From positions 992,001 through 1,056,000 of the forward strand of contig AP025582.1 in the NCBI GenBank assembly GCA_022846075.1: 64,000 bases of DNA, in the 5' to 3' direction. Positions 49,468 through 56,940 of this stretch are shown here, one piece after another. The DNA comes from Oscillospiraceae bacterium (GTDB lineage Bacteria; Bacillota; Clostridia; Oscillospirales; Oscillospiraceae). Both the position numbers and the translations under genes were made by a program. The notes under the pieces are model-generated. The model was given only the letters and a program-made list of their open reading frames with translations. It was not told where the DNA came from and searched no databases. Numbering within the stretch: the stretch's first letter is position 1; the number at the start of each line of letters is the position of its first letter.

Positions 49468-50847
49468 ATGAAAACCATCCCCCACCGCCTGTATTTGACC
49501 GAAGCGCAGCTCCCCCGGCAGTATTACAACCTCCGCGCCGCCATGAAGGAGCAGCCCGACCCCATGCTCAACCCCGGCACCCTCCGGCCCCTGAAGGAGG
49601 AGGAGCTCTACCCCATCTTCTGCGAGGCGCTGGCCCACCAGGAGATGGACGGAAAGACCGAGTTCGTGGACATCCCCGAGGCCGTCCGGGAGGTCTACAA
49701 GATGTACCGTCCCTCCCCCCTGGTGCGGGCCTACAATCTGGAGAAGGCCCTGGGCACCCCGGCGAAAATCTACTACAAGTTTGAGGGCAACAACACCTCC
49801 GGCTCCCACAAGCTGAACTCCGCCGTGGCCCAGGCCTACTACGCCAAGGCCCAGGGCATCACCCGGCTCACCACCGAGACCGGCGCCGGCCAGTGGGGCA
49901 CGGCGCTGAGCGAGGCCGCCTCCTACTTCGGTCTGGACCTGGATGTGTTCATGGTCAAGTGCTCCTATGAGCAAAAGCCCTTCCGTAAGGATGTGATGCG
50001 GGTGTTCGGGGGGAAGGTGACCCCGTCCCCCTCCATGACCACCCAGGTGGGCCAAAAGATCCTGGCGGAGGACCCGGACACCACCGGCAGCCTGGGCTGC
50101 GCCATCTCCGAGGCGGTGGAGTCCGCCGTCTCCAATCCCGGCAGCCGCTATGTGCTGGGCTCCGTCCTCAACCAGGTGCTTCTCCACCAGTCCATCATCG
50201 GCCTGGAGTGCGAGACAGCCATGAACGAGCTGGGGGAGTATCCCGACATCGTGGTGGGCTGCGCCGGGGGTGGGTCCAACCTGGGCGGCCTCATCGCCCC
50301 CTTCATGCGGGATAAGCTGACGGGGAAGCGGCCGGGCACCCGGTTCGTGGCGGTGGAACCCGCCTCCTGCCCCTCCCTCACCCGGGGGAGATACGCCTAC
50401 GATTTCTGCGACACGGGCAAGGTCACCCCCCTGGCCCGGATGTACACCCTGGGGGCCGGGTTCATCCCCTCCGCCAACCACGCCGGGGGCCTTCGCTACC
50501 ACGGCATGAGCCCCATCCTCTCCAAACTCTACCACGACGGTCAGATGGAGGCGGTGAGCTACAAGCAGACCGAGGTCTTTGAGGCGGCGGTGCGCTTCGC
50601 CAAGCTGGAGACCATTCTCCCCGCCCCCGAGTCCGCCCACGCCATCAAGGGGGCCATGGACGAGGCCTTGCGGTGCAGGGAGACAGGGGAGGAAAAAACC
50701 ATCCTCTTCGGCCTCACGGGCACCGGCTATTTCGACATGACGGCCTACGCCGCCTATCTGGACGGCAGGATGACCGACCATGTTCCTACGGACGAGGAGC
50801 TTCAAAAGGGCTTCGACTCCCTGCCCGACATCCCTCAAAACCGGTAA
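49468..50847 (+). CDS. trpB: Tryptophan synthase beta-like enzyme (TrpB2 type)
   Basis: A 459-residue PLP enzyme joining indole and serine to give tryptophan. It belongs to the longer TrpB2 branch: an extended N-terminus (MKTIPHRLYLTEAQLPRQYYNLRAAM), RPSPLVRAYNLEKALGTPAKIYYKFEGNNTSGSHKLN with the PLP Lys at 115, TTETGAGQWGTAL, and the phosphate-binding GCAGGGSNLGG. TrpB2 enzymes usually act without TrpA, and no trpA or other trp gene is near. A Trp T-box controls it. The start at 49468 has AAAGGAAG; upstream in-frame ATGs lie within the T-box terminator. Confidence 0.94.
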   Translation: MKTIPHRLYLTEAQLPRQYYNLRAAMKEQPDPMLNPGTLRPLKEEELYPIFCEALAHQEMDGKTEFVDIPEAVREVYKMYRPSPLVRAYNLEKALGTPAKIYYKFEGNNTSGSHKLNSAVAQAYYAKAQGITRLTTETGAGQWGTALSEAASYFGLDLDVFMVKCSYEQKPFRKDVMRVFGGKVTPSPSMTTQVGQKILAEDPDTTGSLGCAISEAVESAVSNPGSRYVLGSVLNQVLLHQSIIGLECETAMNELGEYPDIVVGCAGGGSNLGGLIAPFMRDKLTGKRPGTRFVAVEPASCPSLTRGRYAYDFCDTGKVTPLARMYTLGAGFIPSANHAGGLRYHGMSPILSKLYHDGQMEAVSYKQTEVFEAAVRFAKLETILPAPESAHAIKGAMDEALRCRETGEEKTILFGLTGTGYFDMTAYAAYLDGRMTDHVPTDEELQKGFDSLPDIPQNR

Positions 50848-50852
50848 AATGC

Positions 50853-50893
50853 CGCCCGGGGCCTTCTGTCAGAAGGCCCCGGGCTTTTTTGCG
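50853..50893 (+). terminator. Terminator after trpB
   Basis: GCCCGGGGCCTTCTG-TC-AGAAGGCCCCGGGCTTTTTT. Confidence 0.92.
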
Positions 50894-50964
50894 GGCCGAC
50901 GCCGCCCAAGTTGCTTTCTGCGGCACGACCTGTTAAACTGGTGTTAATAAGGGGGGGGACCAAC

Positions 50965-51249
50965 GTGAAAAAATATGTCAGCCGAAAGGGAAACAGGGCG
51001 GCATGCGTTTTGCTGGCGTCATGTGCGCCTGTCTTTTTGCTCGGAAAACTTTCAAACAACAGAGTGCTGCTCCTGCTCTCTCTCGCCCTGCTTTTGGCCC
51101 TCTCTGTCATCATGTTCCGTACAAATCGGTGTCCATACTGCGGGGAATACTTTGGAGGGCTATATTGGGAGAAGCGAACCGCCGGCCACTGCCGAAAATG
51201 CGGGAAGGTCATAGAATTTGATGATTTCCCGCAGGATGGCGGCGGCTGA
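50965..51249 (+). CDS. Small membrane protein with zinc ribbon
   Basis: A 94-residue protein: two hydrophobic helices (ACVLLASCAPVFLLGKL; VLLLLSLALLLALSVIMF) followed by a zinc ribbon made of CPYCGEYFGG and CRKCGKVIEF. The start is a GTG at 50965 with a G-rich upstream stretch (AAGGGGGGGGA). Function unknown; the ribbon faces either side of the membrane depending on topology. Confidence 0.65.
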   Translation: MKKYVSRKGNRAACVLLASCAPVFLLGKLSNNRVLLLLSLALLLALSVIMFRTNRCPYCGEYFGGLYWEKRTAGHCRKCGKVIEFDDFPQDGGG

Positions 51250-51365
51250 GGGAGGAATCCCTCCAGGCAACCCAGACGCAACTGAAATTTGCGGGATAGT
51301 TGATAGACGCGCCCTGATCCGTTTGGTAAGCTGATGTCATTCTAAATCGGAAAGGCGGAACATAA

Positions 51366-51713
51366 ATGGATATGTCATTGGCAACGATTATAATCGGGCT
51401 GTTTTTCCTGGCCCTGCTGGGCGGCTTCGTGGTGCTGCTGGTCCAGCTGATCCGGGCGCTGACCAAGTACCTGCGATCAAAAACGGTGCGGGAGGAGAAG
51501 TCCGAAGTGCGAAAATCGTTGGGGGAGACACTGAGGGAGCACCGCACCCGGTGCAAGATGACCCAGGAGTTCGTGGCGGAGGCCATCGGGGTCAGCCGGC
51601 AGGCGGTGAGCAAGTGGGAGAGCGGCGACTCTGACCCCAGCACGTCCAACCTGCTGGCGCTGGCGAAATTGTTCGGCGTCTCCGCCGAGGAACTGCTGAA
51701 AACGGTGGGATGA
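51366..51713 (+). CDS. Membrane-anchored XRE-family regulator
   Basis: A 115-residue protein with an N-terminal membrane helix (LATIIIGLFFLALLGGFVVLLVQLI), a charged linker, then a Cro/C1 HTH (LGETLREHRTRCKMTQEFVAEAIGVSRQAVSKWESGDSDPSTSNLLALAKLFGVSAEELL). It is like the many clostridial XRE proteins with a membrane segment, but with the segment first. The spoVAC gene starts about 50 bases after its stop, so the two may be co-transcribed. Confidence 0.82.
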   Translation: MDMSLATIIIGLFFLALLGGFVVLLVQLIRALTKYLRSKTVREEKSEVRKSLGETLREHRTRCKMTQEFVAEAIGVSRQAVSKWESGDSDPSTSNLLALAKLFGVSAEELLKTVG

Positions 51714-51763
51714 ATGATTTTTCCTCCCGGGGGCAAACTACCCCGGAAAAGGAGGCGCGAACC

Positions 51764-52207
51764 ATGGACATGACCAATCAGGAATACGGCAAATACGTCA
51801 ACGGCAAGTCCAAGCCCTCACCCCTCTGGAAAAACTGCGTGTGGGCCTTCTGTGTGGGCGGGCTCATCTGCGCGGGGGGACAGGGGCTTTTGAACCTCTA
51901 CACCTATTTTGGCCTGGGCAAGGACGACGCCGCGGGGGCGGTATCGGTGACACTCATCTTCATCGCGGCCCTGCTCACCGGACTGGGGGTCTTCGATAAC
52001 ATCGCCAAGCACGCCGGGGCGGGCACCCTGGTGCCCATCACCGGCTTCGCCAACGCGGTGGTGTCCCCGGCGCTGGAGTTCAAGAGCGAGGGCCTCGTGA
52101 TGGGCGTGGCGGCGAAAATGTTCGTCATCGCCGGGCCGGTGCTGGTTTTCGGCATCTCGGCCAGCGTAGTGTACGGCATTATCCTCATTCTGCTGGGCGT
52201 AGGGTGA
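51764..52207 (+). CDS. spoVAC: Stage V sporulation protein AC
   Basis: A 147-residue membrane protein of the spore dipicolinic-acid channel (in Bacillus, SpoVAC with SpoVAD/SpoVAE and others move DPA into the spore). YGKYVNGKSKPSPLWKNCVWAFCVGGLICAGGQGL and AKHAGAGTLVPITGFANAVVSPALEFKSEGLVMGVAAKMFVIAGPVLVFG are diagnostic. spoVAD and spoVAE, usually next to it, are absent here. Start ATG 51764 behind AAAAGGAGG; ATG at 51770 is also possible. Confidence 0.93.
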   Translation: MDMTNQEYGKYVNGKSKPSPLWKNCVWAFCVGGLICAGGQGLLNLYTYFGLGKDDAAGAVSVTLIFIAALLTGLGVFDNIAKHAGAGTLVPITGFANAVVSPALEFKSEGLVMGVAAKMFVIAGPVLVFGISASVVYGIILILLGVG

Positions 52208-52276
52208 ACGCCTGTGCTTGACTTGCGGCGGGAAAGTTGTAAAATGGAGAAAACGCAAGTCAGGCAGGTGAGGAAG

Positions 52277-52618
52277 ATGGCCCGTCCGGTCAAATGCAGG
52301 CGCGTATGCGCCCTGCCTCAGTTCCAGGAGTTCGGCCCCGGCGAGAAGGCCTGCACCGGCCAGGTGGAGATGGGGGTGGACGAGTACGAGGCCGTCCGCC
52401 TCATCGATCACCTGGGTCTGTCCCAGGAGGAGGCCGCCTCCGGAATGGGCGTCAGCCGGGCCACGGTCCAGGGCATCTACGATTCTGCCCGGAAGAAGCT
52501 GGCCGCCGCCCTGGTGGAGGGCAAGCGCCTGCGGGTGGACGGCGGGGCCTACCAGGTCTGCCCCCGGGGCAGGCAGTGCCGGGGGACGGGCTGCTGCCGC
52601 CGGGAGGAAGCGGACTGA
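52277..52618 (+). CDS. DUF134 (UPF0251) DNA-binding protein
   Basis: A 113-residue protein. MARPVKCRRVCALPQFQEFGP, then VDEYEAVRLIDHLGLSQEEAASGMGVSRATVQGIYDSARKKLAAALVEGKRLRVDGGAYQVC is the whole DUF134 domain, a sigma-like HTH, with a Cys-rich end (CRGTGCCRRE). Members often sit near dinitrogenase iron-molybdenum-cofactor-domain proteins; one lies at 56424 in this window. Start at 52277 (AGGTGAGG). Confidence 0.9.
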   Translation: MARPVKCRRVCALPQFQEFGPGEKACTGQVEMGVDEYEAVRLIDHLGLSQEEAASGMGVSRATVQGIYDSARKKLAAALVEGKRLRVDGGAYQVCPRGRQCRGTGCCRREEAD

Positions 52619-52641
52619 CGGCGGCAGGCGGAAAATAAATG

Positions 52642-52681
52642 AAAAAGGCCGGTCCATTCTTCGGAATGGGCCGGTCTTTTT
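52642..52681. terminator. Bidirectional terminator after DUF134 and the GHKL kinase
   Basis: AAAAAGGCCGGTCCATTC-TTC-GGAATGGGCCGGTCTTTTT; near-perfect stem. The kinase stop is in its right foot. Confidence 0.88.
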
Positions 52682-54014
52682 AAATGAGCATTTGGAGCCG
52701 GAACACCCCGTCCCGCCACTCATAGCGCAGAGAACCGCCGTTTTGGCGGGCAAAGGCGGCGATGCTGCGGGTGCCGTAGCCGTGCCCGTCCCGCATGGCC
52801 TTGGGAAAGCCGGTGGCGGGATCGAAGACCACGGGGCCGTCGCAGGTGTTTTCGATCTGCAGAAAAAACTGCTCGGCCGTGTTCCGGGTGAAAAGGCGGA
52901 TGGAGCGGGGGCGCCCCTCCGCCTGATCCAGGCAGGCACGCACGGCGTTTTCCAGCGCGTTGGAGAGAACCACCGCCAGGGCGGCGGGGTCCAATGGGGG
53001 CCGCTGGGGCAGGTCAAAGCGGATGGTGAGGGCCACGCCGTGCTCCGCGGTCCAGGCGGCGTACTCCCCCAGCACCGCGTCCAGGATGGGATTCTCGGCA
53101 TACCGCTGGCGGGAGAAGGACGTCAGCACGGTATCCGCCCGGGCCTCCAGCTCCTCAGCGAGGGACAGCGCCGCCGGGAGGTCGGCTTGGCGGATCTGAG
53201 CCTCCACCTCATCCAGGCGGGCGCGCAGGAGGGAGAGGAGCCGCTCGTCCAGCCTGCGCTGCTGCTGGGCCTTGTCCTGGTGGGCCTTCAGGGCGGACAG
53301 CTGGGCGGAGCGCACAGTCCGCTCCCGGAAACCGGCGTAGTGCCGCAGAAGGCTGTTGAAAAACTGGTAAAAAACCATGTAGGCGCATGGGGGGAGCACC
53401 AGCAGGACGCAGTAGACGGCGGCTTCCGGGATGCTGGGGAAGAGCTGGCCGAGCTGCAGGGAATCCTGAGGGGGGAGCAGAGGCGAGCGGAACACGCCGG
53501 AGGTCTGGGTGAAAAAGAGGAAGGCGAACAGCAGGGGGATCAGGGACAGCCCATACCATCCGCCGATCTCGATTTGAAAGGCGCGGCGCAGGCTGGGGCC
53601 GAACCGCCGGGCCAGGAAAAGGGCCATCACAGCCAGGGAAATGAGACGGACCGCCAGATTTTCCGGGCCGAAGCTGGGAAAAAGCAGATGGGAAAAGAAT
53701 ACCGTGCTGAAAGTAAAGGAATAGGCAACCGCCATGGAGAAGAGGAGCCGCCCCTTCCGCCAGTGGACCAGCGCCGGGGCCAGAAGGAGGACGGCCACGT
53801 CGAGATAGGTAACGGCCAGGTTGGCGCGGTTCAGGTCCAGGAAGCGGAAGCATAGGACCTGGGCCAGGGCGGTCAGGAGAAGGATGGCGGGGATCATGAT
53901 CCGGAGCCTTTCCTTGGAAAAACGCCAGTCATCCACCAGGAGGGCGGCGAAAAGACACCCGGTCAGCATGGTGGATATGGCGCACAGACAGCTCCAGAAA
54001 GAATCACTGGCCAT
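52680..54014 (-). CDS. GHKL sensor kinase with ATPase domain but no phospho-acceptor histidine
   Basis: A 444-residue AgrC/GHKL-type protein. Six or seven N-terminal helices (about 5-225), then the helical dimer region, where the usual RHDxxHH box is replaced by RLDERLLSLLRARLDEVEAQ: no acceptor His. The ATPase domain is intact: an N box VVLSNALENAVRACLDQ, and GHGYGTRSIAAFARQNGG. It would bind ATP but cannot phosphorylate itself at the normal site. It overlaps by 11 bases the preceding gene, which has the acceptor box but no ATPase. The start at 54014 (MASDSFW) is inside that overlap. Confidence 0.85.
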   Translation of the reverse strand: MASDSFWSCLCAISTMLTGCLFAALLVDDWRFSKERLRIMIPAILLLTALAQVLCFRFLDLNRANLAVTYLDVAVLLLAPALVHWRKGRLLFSMAVAYSFTFSTVFFSHLLFPSFGPENLAVRLISLAVMALFLARRFGPSLRRAFQIEIGGWYGLSLIPLLFAFLFFTQTSGVFRSPLLPPQDSLQLGQLFPSIPEAAVYCVLLVLPPCAYMVFYQFFNSLLRHYAGFRERTVRSAQLSALKAHQDKAQQQRRLDERLLSLLRARLDEVEAQIRQADLPAALSLAEELEARADTVLTSFSRQRYAENPILDAVLGEYAAWTAEHGVALTIRFDLPQRPPLDPAALAVVLSNALENAVRACLDQAEGRPRSIRLFTRNTAEQFFLQIENTCDGPVVFDPATGFPKAMRDGHGYGTRSIAAFARQNGGSLRYEWRDGVFRLQMLI

Positions 54015-54876
54015 GGCGGACCTCCTCCTCCAGCCCGGCGGAGCGCAGGCCGACGCGGATCGCCTCCATGGTCTGCAGGGCGGCGGGGCCGTCTCCCGCC
54101 CGGAGGCAGGAGGACAGGATGTGCAGATAGTGGCGCAGGTCATGGCGCAGGATGCGCCGCTGTTCCTCGGCGGCCAGGTCGGCCTCCCGGGGCCGGGCCA
54201 GAGCGGTCACCTGGGCGGTGAGGACCGCACTGTCCACCTCGCTCTCCTGCCAATGCCCCAGCTTTTGAAAAAAGTAAAAGGAGGCCCAGTAAAAGATCAG
54301 GGACAGAAGGGCCAGCAGATAGGTAAAGACCTGTACATAAGGAAGGCCGCGGCGGGCGTCGTAGTTCGGGGTCAGCAGGAGGAACAGGAACAGGCTGCAC
54401 AGGCATATGGGCATGAGGGAAAAAACCAGCCAGCCCCGCTTCAGGGTGTGGTAAACCTCCTGAAAGACGGGGCGAAAGACCCCGATATGAAACGCCAGAA
54501 AGGCCCCGTCGAGGAGAAGGCGCAGCAGGGTGCGGTGGATGGGCAGATAGAAGCAGGCCATGCTGCACACGGTGGTGCTCAGGTAGGTGAAGAGCAGGCT
54601 GGTGGCGGCCACAAAGAGGAACCGGGCGTCCCGCACCGCGCTGAAGGACCAGCAGACGGGCAGAAGGACGAGCCAGTACAAAGCGACCCGGACGACAACG
54701 GGCAGGGCCCGCATGAAGGGAGACAGGCCAAACCAGAGCGCGGCCGGGCCCGCCAGGAGAAAGAGCACCACCCGGGCCTGGAGGGAGACACGCCAGCGGT
54801 CGTTGAGGGCGTACATATAGGCCACCGCCATGGCGCCGATGAGCGCGGAGGCCATAAGATCCAGCGCCGCCGTCAA
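54004..54876 (-). CDS. AgrC-like half kinase: membrane domain and phospho-acceptor box, no ATPase
   Basis: A 290-residue protein with about seven helices (to about 215), then the histidine box EEQRRILRHDLRHYLHILSSCLRAGDGPAALQTMEAIRVGL, typical of GHKL kinases. It stops at the point where the ATPase domain should begin (VRHGQ, end). Together with the next gene, which has the ATPase but not the His box, it can make one working kinase by trans-phosphorylation (inference). It starts at a TTG overlapping the response-regulator stop (TTGA), or at the ATG at 54855. Confidence 0.82.
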   Translation of the reverse strand: MTAALDLMASALIGAMAVAYMYALNDRWRVSLQARVVLFLLAGPAALWFGLSPFMRALPVVVRVALYWLVLLPVCWSFSAVRDARFLFVAATSLLFTYLSTTVCSMACFYLPIHRTLLRLLLDGAFLAFHIGVFRPVFQEVYHTLKRGWLVFSLMPICLCSLFLFLLLTPNYDARRGLPYVQVFTYLLALLSLIFYWASFYFFQKLGHWQESEVDSAVLTAQVTALARPREADLAAEEQRRILRHDLRHYLHILSSCLRAGDGPAALQTMEAIRVGLRSAGLEEEVRHGQ

Positions 54877-55598
54877 GGGCGGTCACCGGACAGGTAGTCC
54901 ATGTACTGCTGGCGGAATTCCCTCCTCCGAAGCTGGGAGACGGCGATCTCCGTCCCATCGGACAAAATCACGGACTGGCCCGTCAGCCGGAGGATATGTT
55001 CGGCGTTGATGAGATAGGAGCGGTGGGGCTGGAGGAAGAGGCCGCTCTCCAGAAGAGGCGCGGCGGCGGAGAGAAAGGGGACCCGGATGGTCCGGCCGCG
55101 GATACAGGCCCCGTCGGTGAGATGGTAAAAGACCCGGTGGTCGGTGCACTCCAGGTAGAGGACCCGGTCGACGGACACCACCACCGATGCGCCGCCCTCG
55201 GCGGCCAGTTCCACGGGAAACGGACGGGGAGCGGCCAGCAGCTCGTCCAGCGCGGCATAGAGGGGATCGGCCTGGACCGGCTTAAGCAGGTAGTTTTTTG
55301 CCCGGACCTGAAAAGCGTCCAGGGCGAAATCCGGGGTGCTGGTGAGAAAGACCACCGCCGCCGCGGGGCGGATGGACTTCAGCATCCGGGCGGTCTCGAT
55401 CCCCGAGAGGCCGGGCATGAGGATATCCAGCAGGCACAGGTCGAAGGGGATCCGCTCCGCCGCCCGCAGAAGGTCCTCGCCATGCTCAAAGGGGAAAAGG
55501 GTGAGGGAGGGGAAGGGACGCCGACACCGGTATTCCTCCAGATATCCCCGGATCTCGTTGAGTTCAATGGGGCTGTCGTCGCAGAGTGCGATATTCAT
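54873..55598 (-). CDS. LytTR (AgrA-type) response regulator
   Basis: A 241-residue regulator. Receiver: LCDDS acid pair near 5, acceptor Asp in LCLLDILMPGLSG, VVFLTSTPD, YLLKPV. LytTR DNA-binding domain from about 130: VLYLECTDHRVFYHLTDG, FLQPHRSYLINAEHI, and ILSDGTEIAVSQLRRREFRQQYMDYL. It is the first gene of the three-gene set with the two half kinases. No AgrD-like peptide or AgrB protease gene is adjacent. Confidence 0.9.
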   Translation of the reverse strand: MNIALCDDSPIELNEIRGYLEEYRCRRPFPSLTLFPFEHGEDLLRAAERIPFDLCLLDILMPGLSGIETARMLKSIRPAAAVVFLTSTPDFALDAFQVRAKNYLLKPVQADPLYAALDELLAAPRPFPVELAAEGGASVVVSVDRVLYLECTDHRVFYHLTDGACIRGRTIRVPFLSAAAPLLESGLFLQPHRSYLINAEHILRLTGQSVILSDGTEIAVSQLRRREFRQQYMDYLSGDRP

Positions 55599-55838
55599 GT
55601 GGCTGCGCTCCTTTTTTACGCGGGATATGTCGATAGTGTATCATGGGGGCCAGGGCTTGTAAATTTAGAGATGTGAGTTTCCAAATATTTGTGTGCGGCG
55701 GGGAAAAATTATTTGTGACCTTCCAGAAAATTCAAAATTACACGAAAAATAACCGGTATCTGCACGGATGATATCGGCCGCTCGGCCCCGCTTTCCTGTA
55801 AAATAAAAGTAGATCGACTGGAAAGCAGGTGATAGGTC
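55599..55838. promoter_or_regulatory. Divergent control region between two LytTR genes
   Basis: A+T-rich. ATTTGTG appears at 55687-55693 and 55711-55717, a 24-bp step. LytTR proteins bind paired direct repeats about two helix turns apart, so this is a candidate site. No gene seen. Confidence 0.4.
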
Positions 55839-56369
55839 ATGGGTGTGACTGTGATCGTATGTCCGGCGACAGTGGACATCCAGACGGTGCTTTCCCGCTG
55901 CCGGAAAAAGGCGCCCGGGCTGGAAGTCAGGGTGGAGAAGGCGCGGGACGAGGCGGAGCTGGAAAGCCGCCTCCGGGCTTTGGCCGGATCGGAGAGAAAC
56001 ACCTTTACCGTCAACACCAAGGGAGGGGTGCGGATCGTCCAGGCGGACAGCATCATGTTGTGCCGGGCCGAGGGGCATCGCTTCCGCCTGTGGCTGAACG
56101 ACGGGAGTCAGCTGCTCAGCTGTACCACCCGGGTCCCCTTCTCTAAGAATGTGGCTCCGCTGCTGAAAATGGACCGGTTCCTGCGGACCGGGGCCACCGT
56201 TCTGGTGAGCCTGGACGCCGTCGAGGTGATCCGGGACGGCCACATCTGGATGACCAACGGCATGAAGCTGAGCTTTTCGGCCAGGTGGCAGGCTTTGGCG
56301 GAGCGGACCCTGCGCTACGGCCGCCTGGGCAAGAGCGGAAAAATGGGCGCGGAGCCTTCCGAGGTGTGA
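55839..56369 (+). CDS. LytTR-domain protein without a receiver domain
   Basis: A 176-residue protein. After a short N-terminal part (MGVTVIVCPATVDIQTVLSRC) lies a LytTR domain: FTVNTKGGVRIVQADSIMLCRAEGHRFRLWLNDGSQLL, then MDRFLRTGATVLVSLDAVEVIRDGHIWMTNGMKLSFSARW. It has no phosphorylation domain. Divergent from the agrA-like gene; could compete for or share its sites (inference). AAAGCAGGTGATAGG upstream of the ATG. Confidence 0.8.
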   Translation: MGVTVIVCPATVDIQTVLSRCRKKAPGLEVRVEKARDEAELESRLRALAGSERNTFTVNTKGGVRIVQADSIMLCRAEGHRFRLWLNDGSQLLSCTTRVPFSKNVAPLLKMDRFLRTGATVLVSLDAVEVIRDGHIWMTNGMKLSFSARWQALAERTLRYGRLGKSGKMGAEPSEV

Positions 56370-56383
56370 ACAGCGGCCGAAAA

Positions 56384-56417
56384 AGGGACGGACTGTATGG
56401 ACAGTCCGTCCCTTTTT
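56384..56417. terminator. Bidirectional terminator between convergent genes
   Basis: AAAAAGGGACGGACTGT-ATGG-ACAGTCCGTCCCTTTTT. Confidence 0.92.
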
Positions 56418-56423
56418 AGCGGC

Positions 56424-56828
56424 TCAATGGTTTCCGGAACAGCCGGCCTTGTCCTCGTGACAGCCGTGATCGCCGCAGGTGTGGCCGCCCCCGTGGTGAT
56501 GAGCGCATACGGTATCCGGGTCGAAGGAGAGAGAGCCGGCGAGCAAAGCCTCCACGGCGGCGTCGGCCGGGGCGGAGACACCGGGGTAGAGCTGAATGCC
56601 GGCCTGGGCCAGGGCGGCCCGGGCGCCGCCGCCGATGCCGCCGCAGATGAGAGTATCCACGCCGCGCTCCGCCAGGAACCCGGCCAGGGCCCCGTGGCCG
56701 CTGCCCTGGGTGTCATGGACCTGGGCGGAGACCACCTTGTTGTCCGCCACGTCGTAGATCTTGAACTGTCCGCAGTGGCCGAAATGCTGGAACACCTGGC
56801 CGTCCTCGTAAGTGACCGCGATCTTCAT
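56424..56828 (-). CDS. NifX/NifB-type dinitrogenase iron-molybdenum cofactor domain protein
   Basis: A 134-residue protein. MKIAVTYEDGQVFQHFGHCGQFKIYDV and GHGALAGFLAERGVDTLICGGIGGGARAALAQAGIQLYPGVSAPADAAVEALLAG is the Nitro_FeMo-Co domain. The C-terminus is rich in His and Cys (HHHGGGHTCGDHGCHEDKAGC), a metal-binding tail. No nitrogenase genes are seen; such proteins in non-fixing anaerobes probably handle iron-sulfur or other metal clusters. AAAGGAGG before the ATG; its promoter overlaps a 22-bp palindrome. Confidence 0.9.
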   Translation of the reverse strand: MKIAVTYEDGQVFQHFGHCGQFKIYDVADNKVVSAQVHDTQGSGHGALAGFLAERGVDTLICGGIGGGARAALAQAGIQLYPGVSAPADAAVEALLAGSLSFDPDTVCAHHHGGGHTCGDHGCHEDKAGCSGNH

Positions 56829-56854
56829 GAAAGCGCCTCCTTTGATTTGGCTCT

Positions 56855-56887
56855 ATGGTAGCACCATTATTGACATATGTCAATAAT
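56855..56887 (-). promoter_or_regulatory. Promoter with overlapping 22-bp perfect palindrome
   Basis: Minus strand: TTGACA (56878-56883), 17 bp, TACCAT (56855-56860). The -35 and spacer overlap a perfect palindrome (56866-56887) whose half-site is ATTATTGACAT, a strong repressor-site candidate. Confidence 0.65.
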
Positions 56888-56894
56888 AAAAACA

Positions 56895-56940
56895 GATTCC
56901 GGCCCCTCCCGGTGATATTGCCGGGAGGGGCCGGAGCGGT
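56895..56940 (-). terminator. Terminator of the lux-like cluster
   Basis: Minus strand: CCGGCCCCTCCCGG-CAATAT-CACCGGGAGGGGCCGG, followed by TGTTTTTATTATT, just past the alcohol dehydrogenase stop. It closes the seven-gene cluster. Confidence 0.85.

Noticed and set aside
54873-56369. A complete agr quorum-sensing locus
   Set aside because: No AgrB-like membrane protease and no pro-peptide gene seen on either strand near the kinase halves.
56424-56828. Part of a nitrogenase cluster
   Set aside because: No nifHDK or nifENB genes in the window; NifX-like domains are common in non-fixers.
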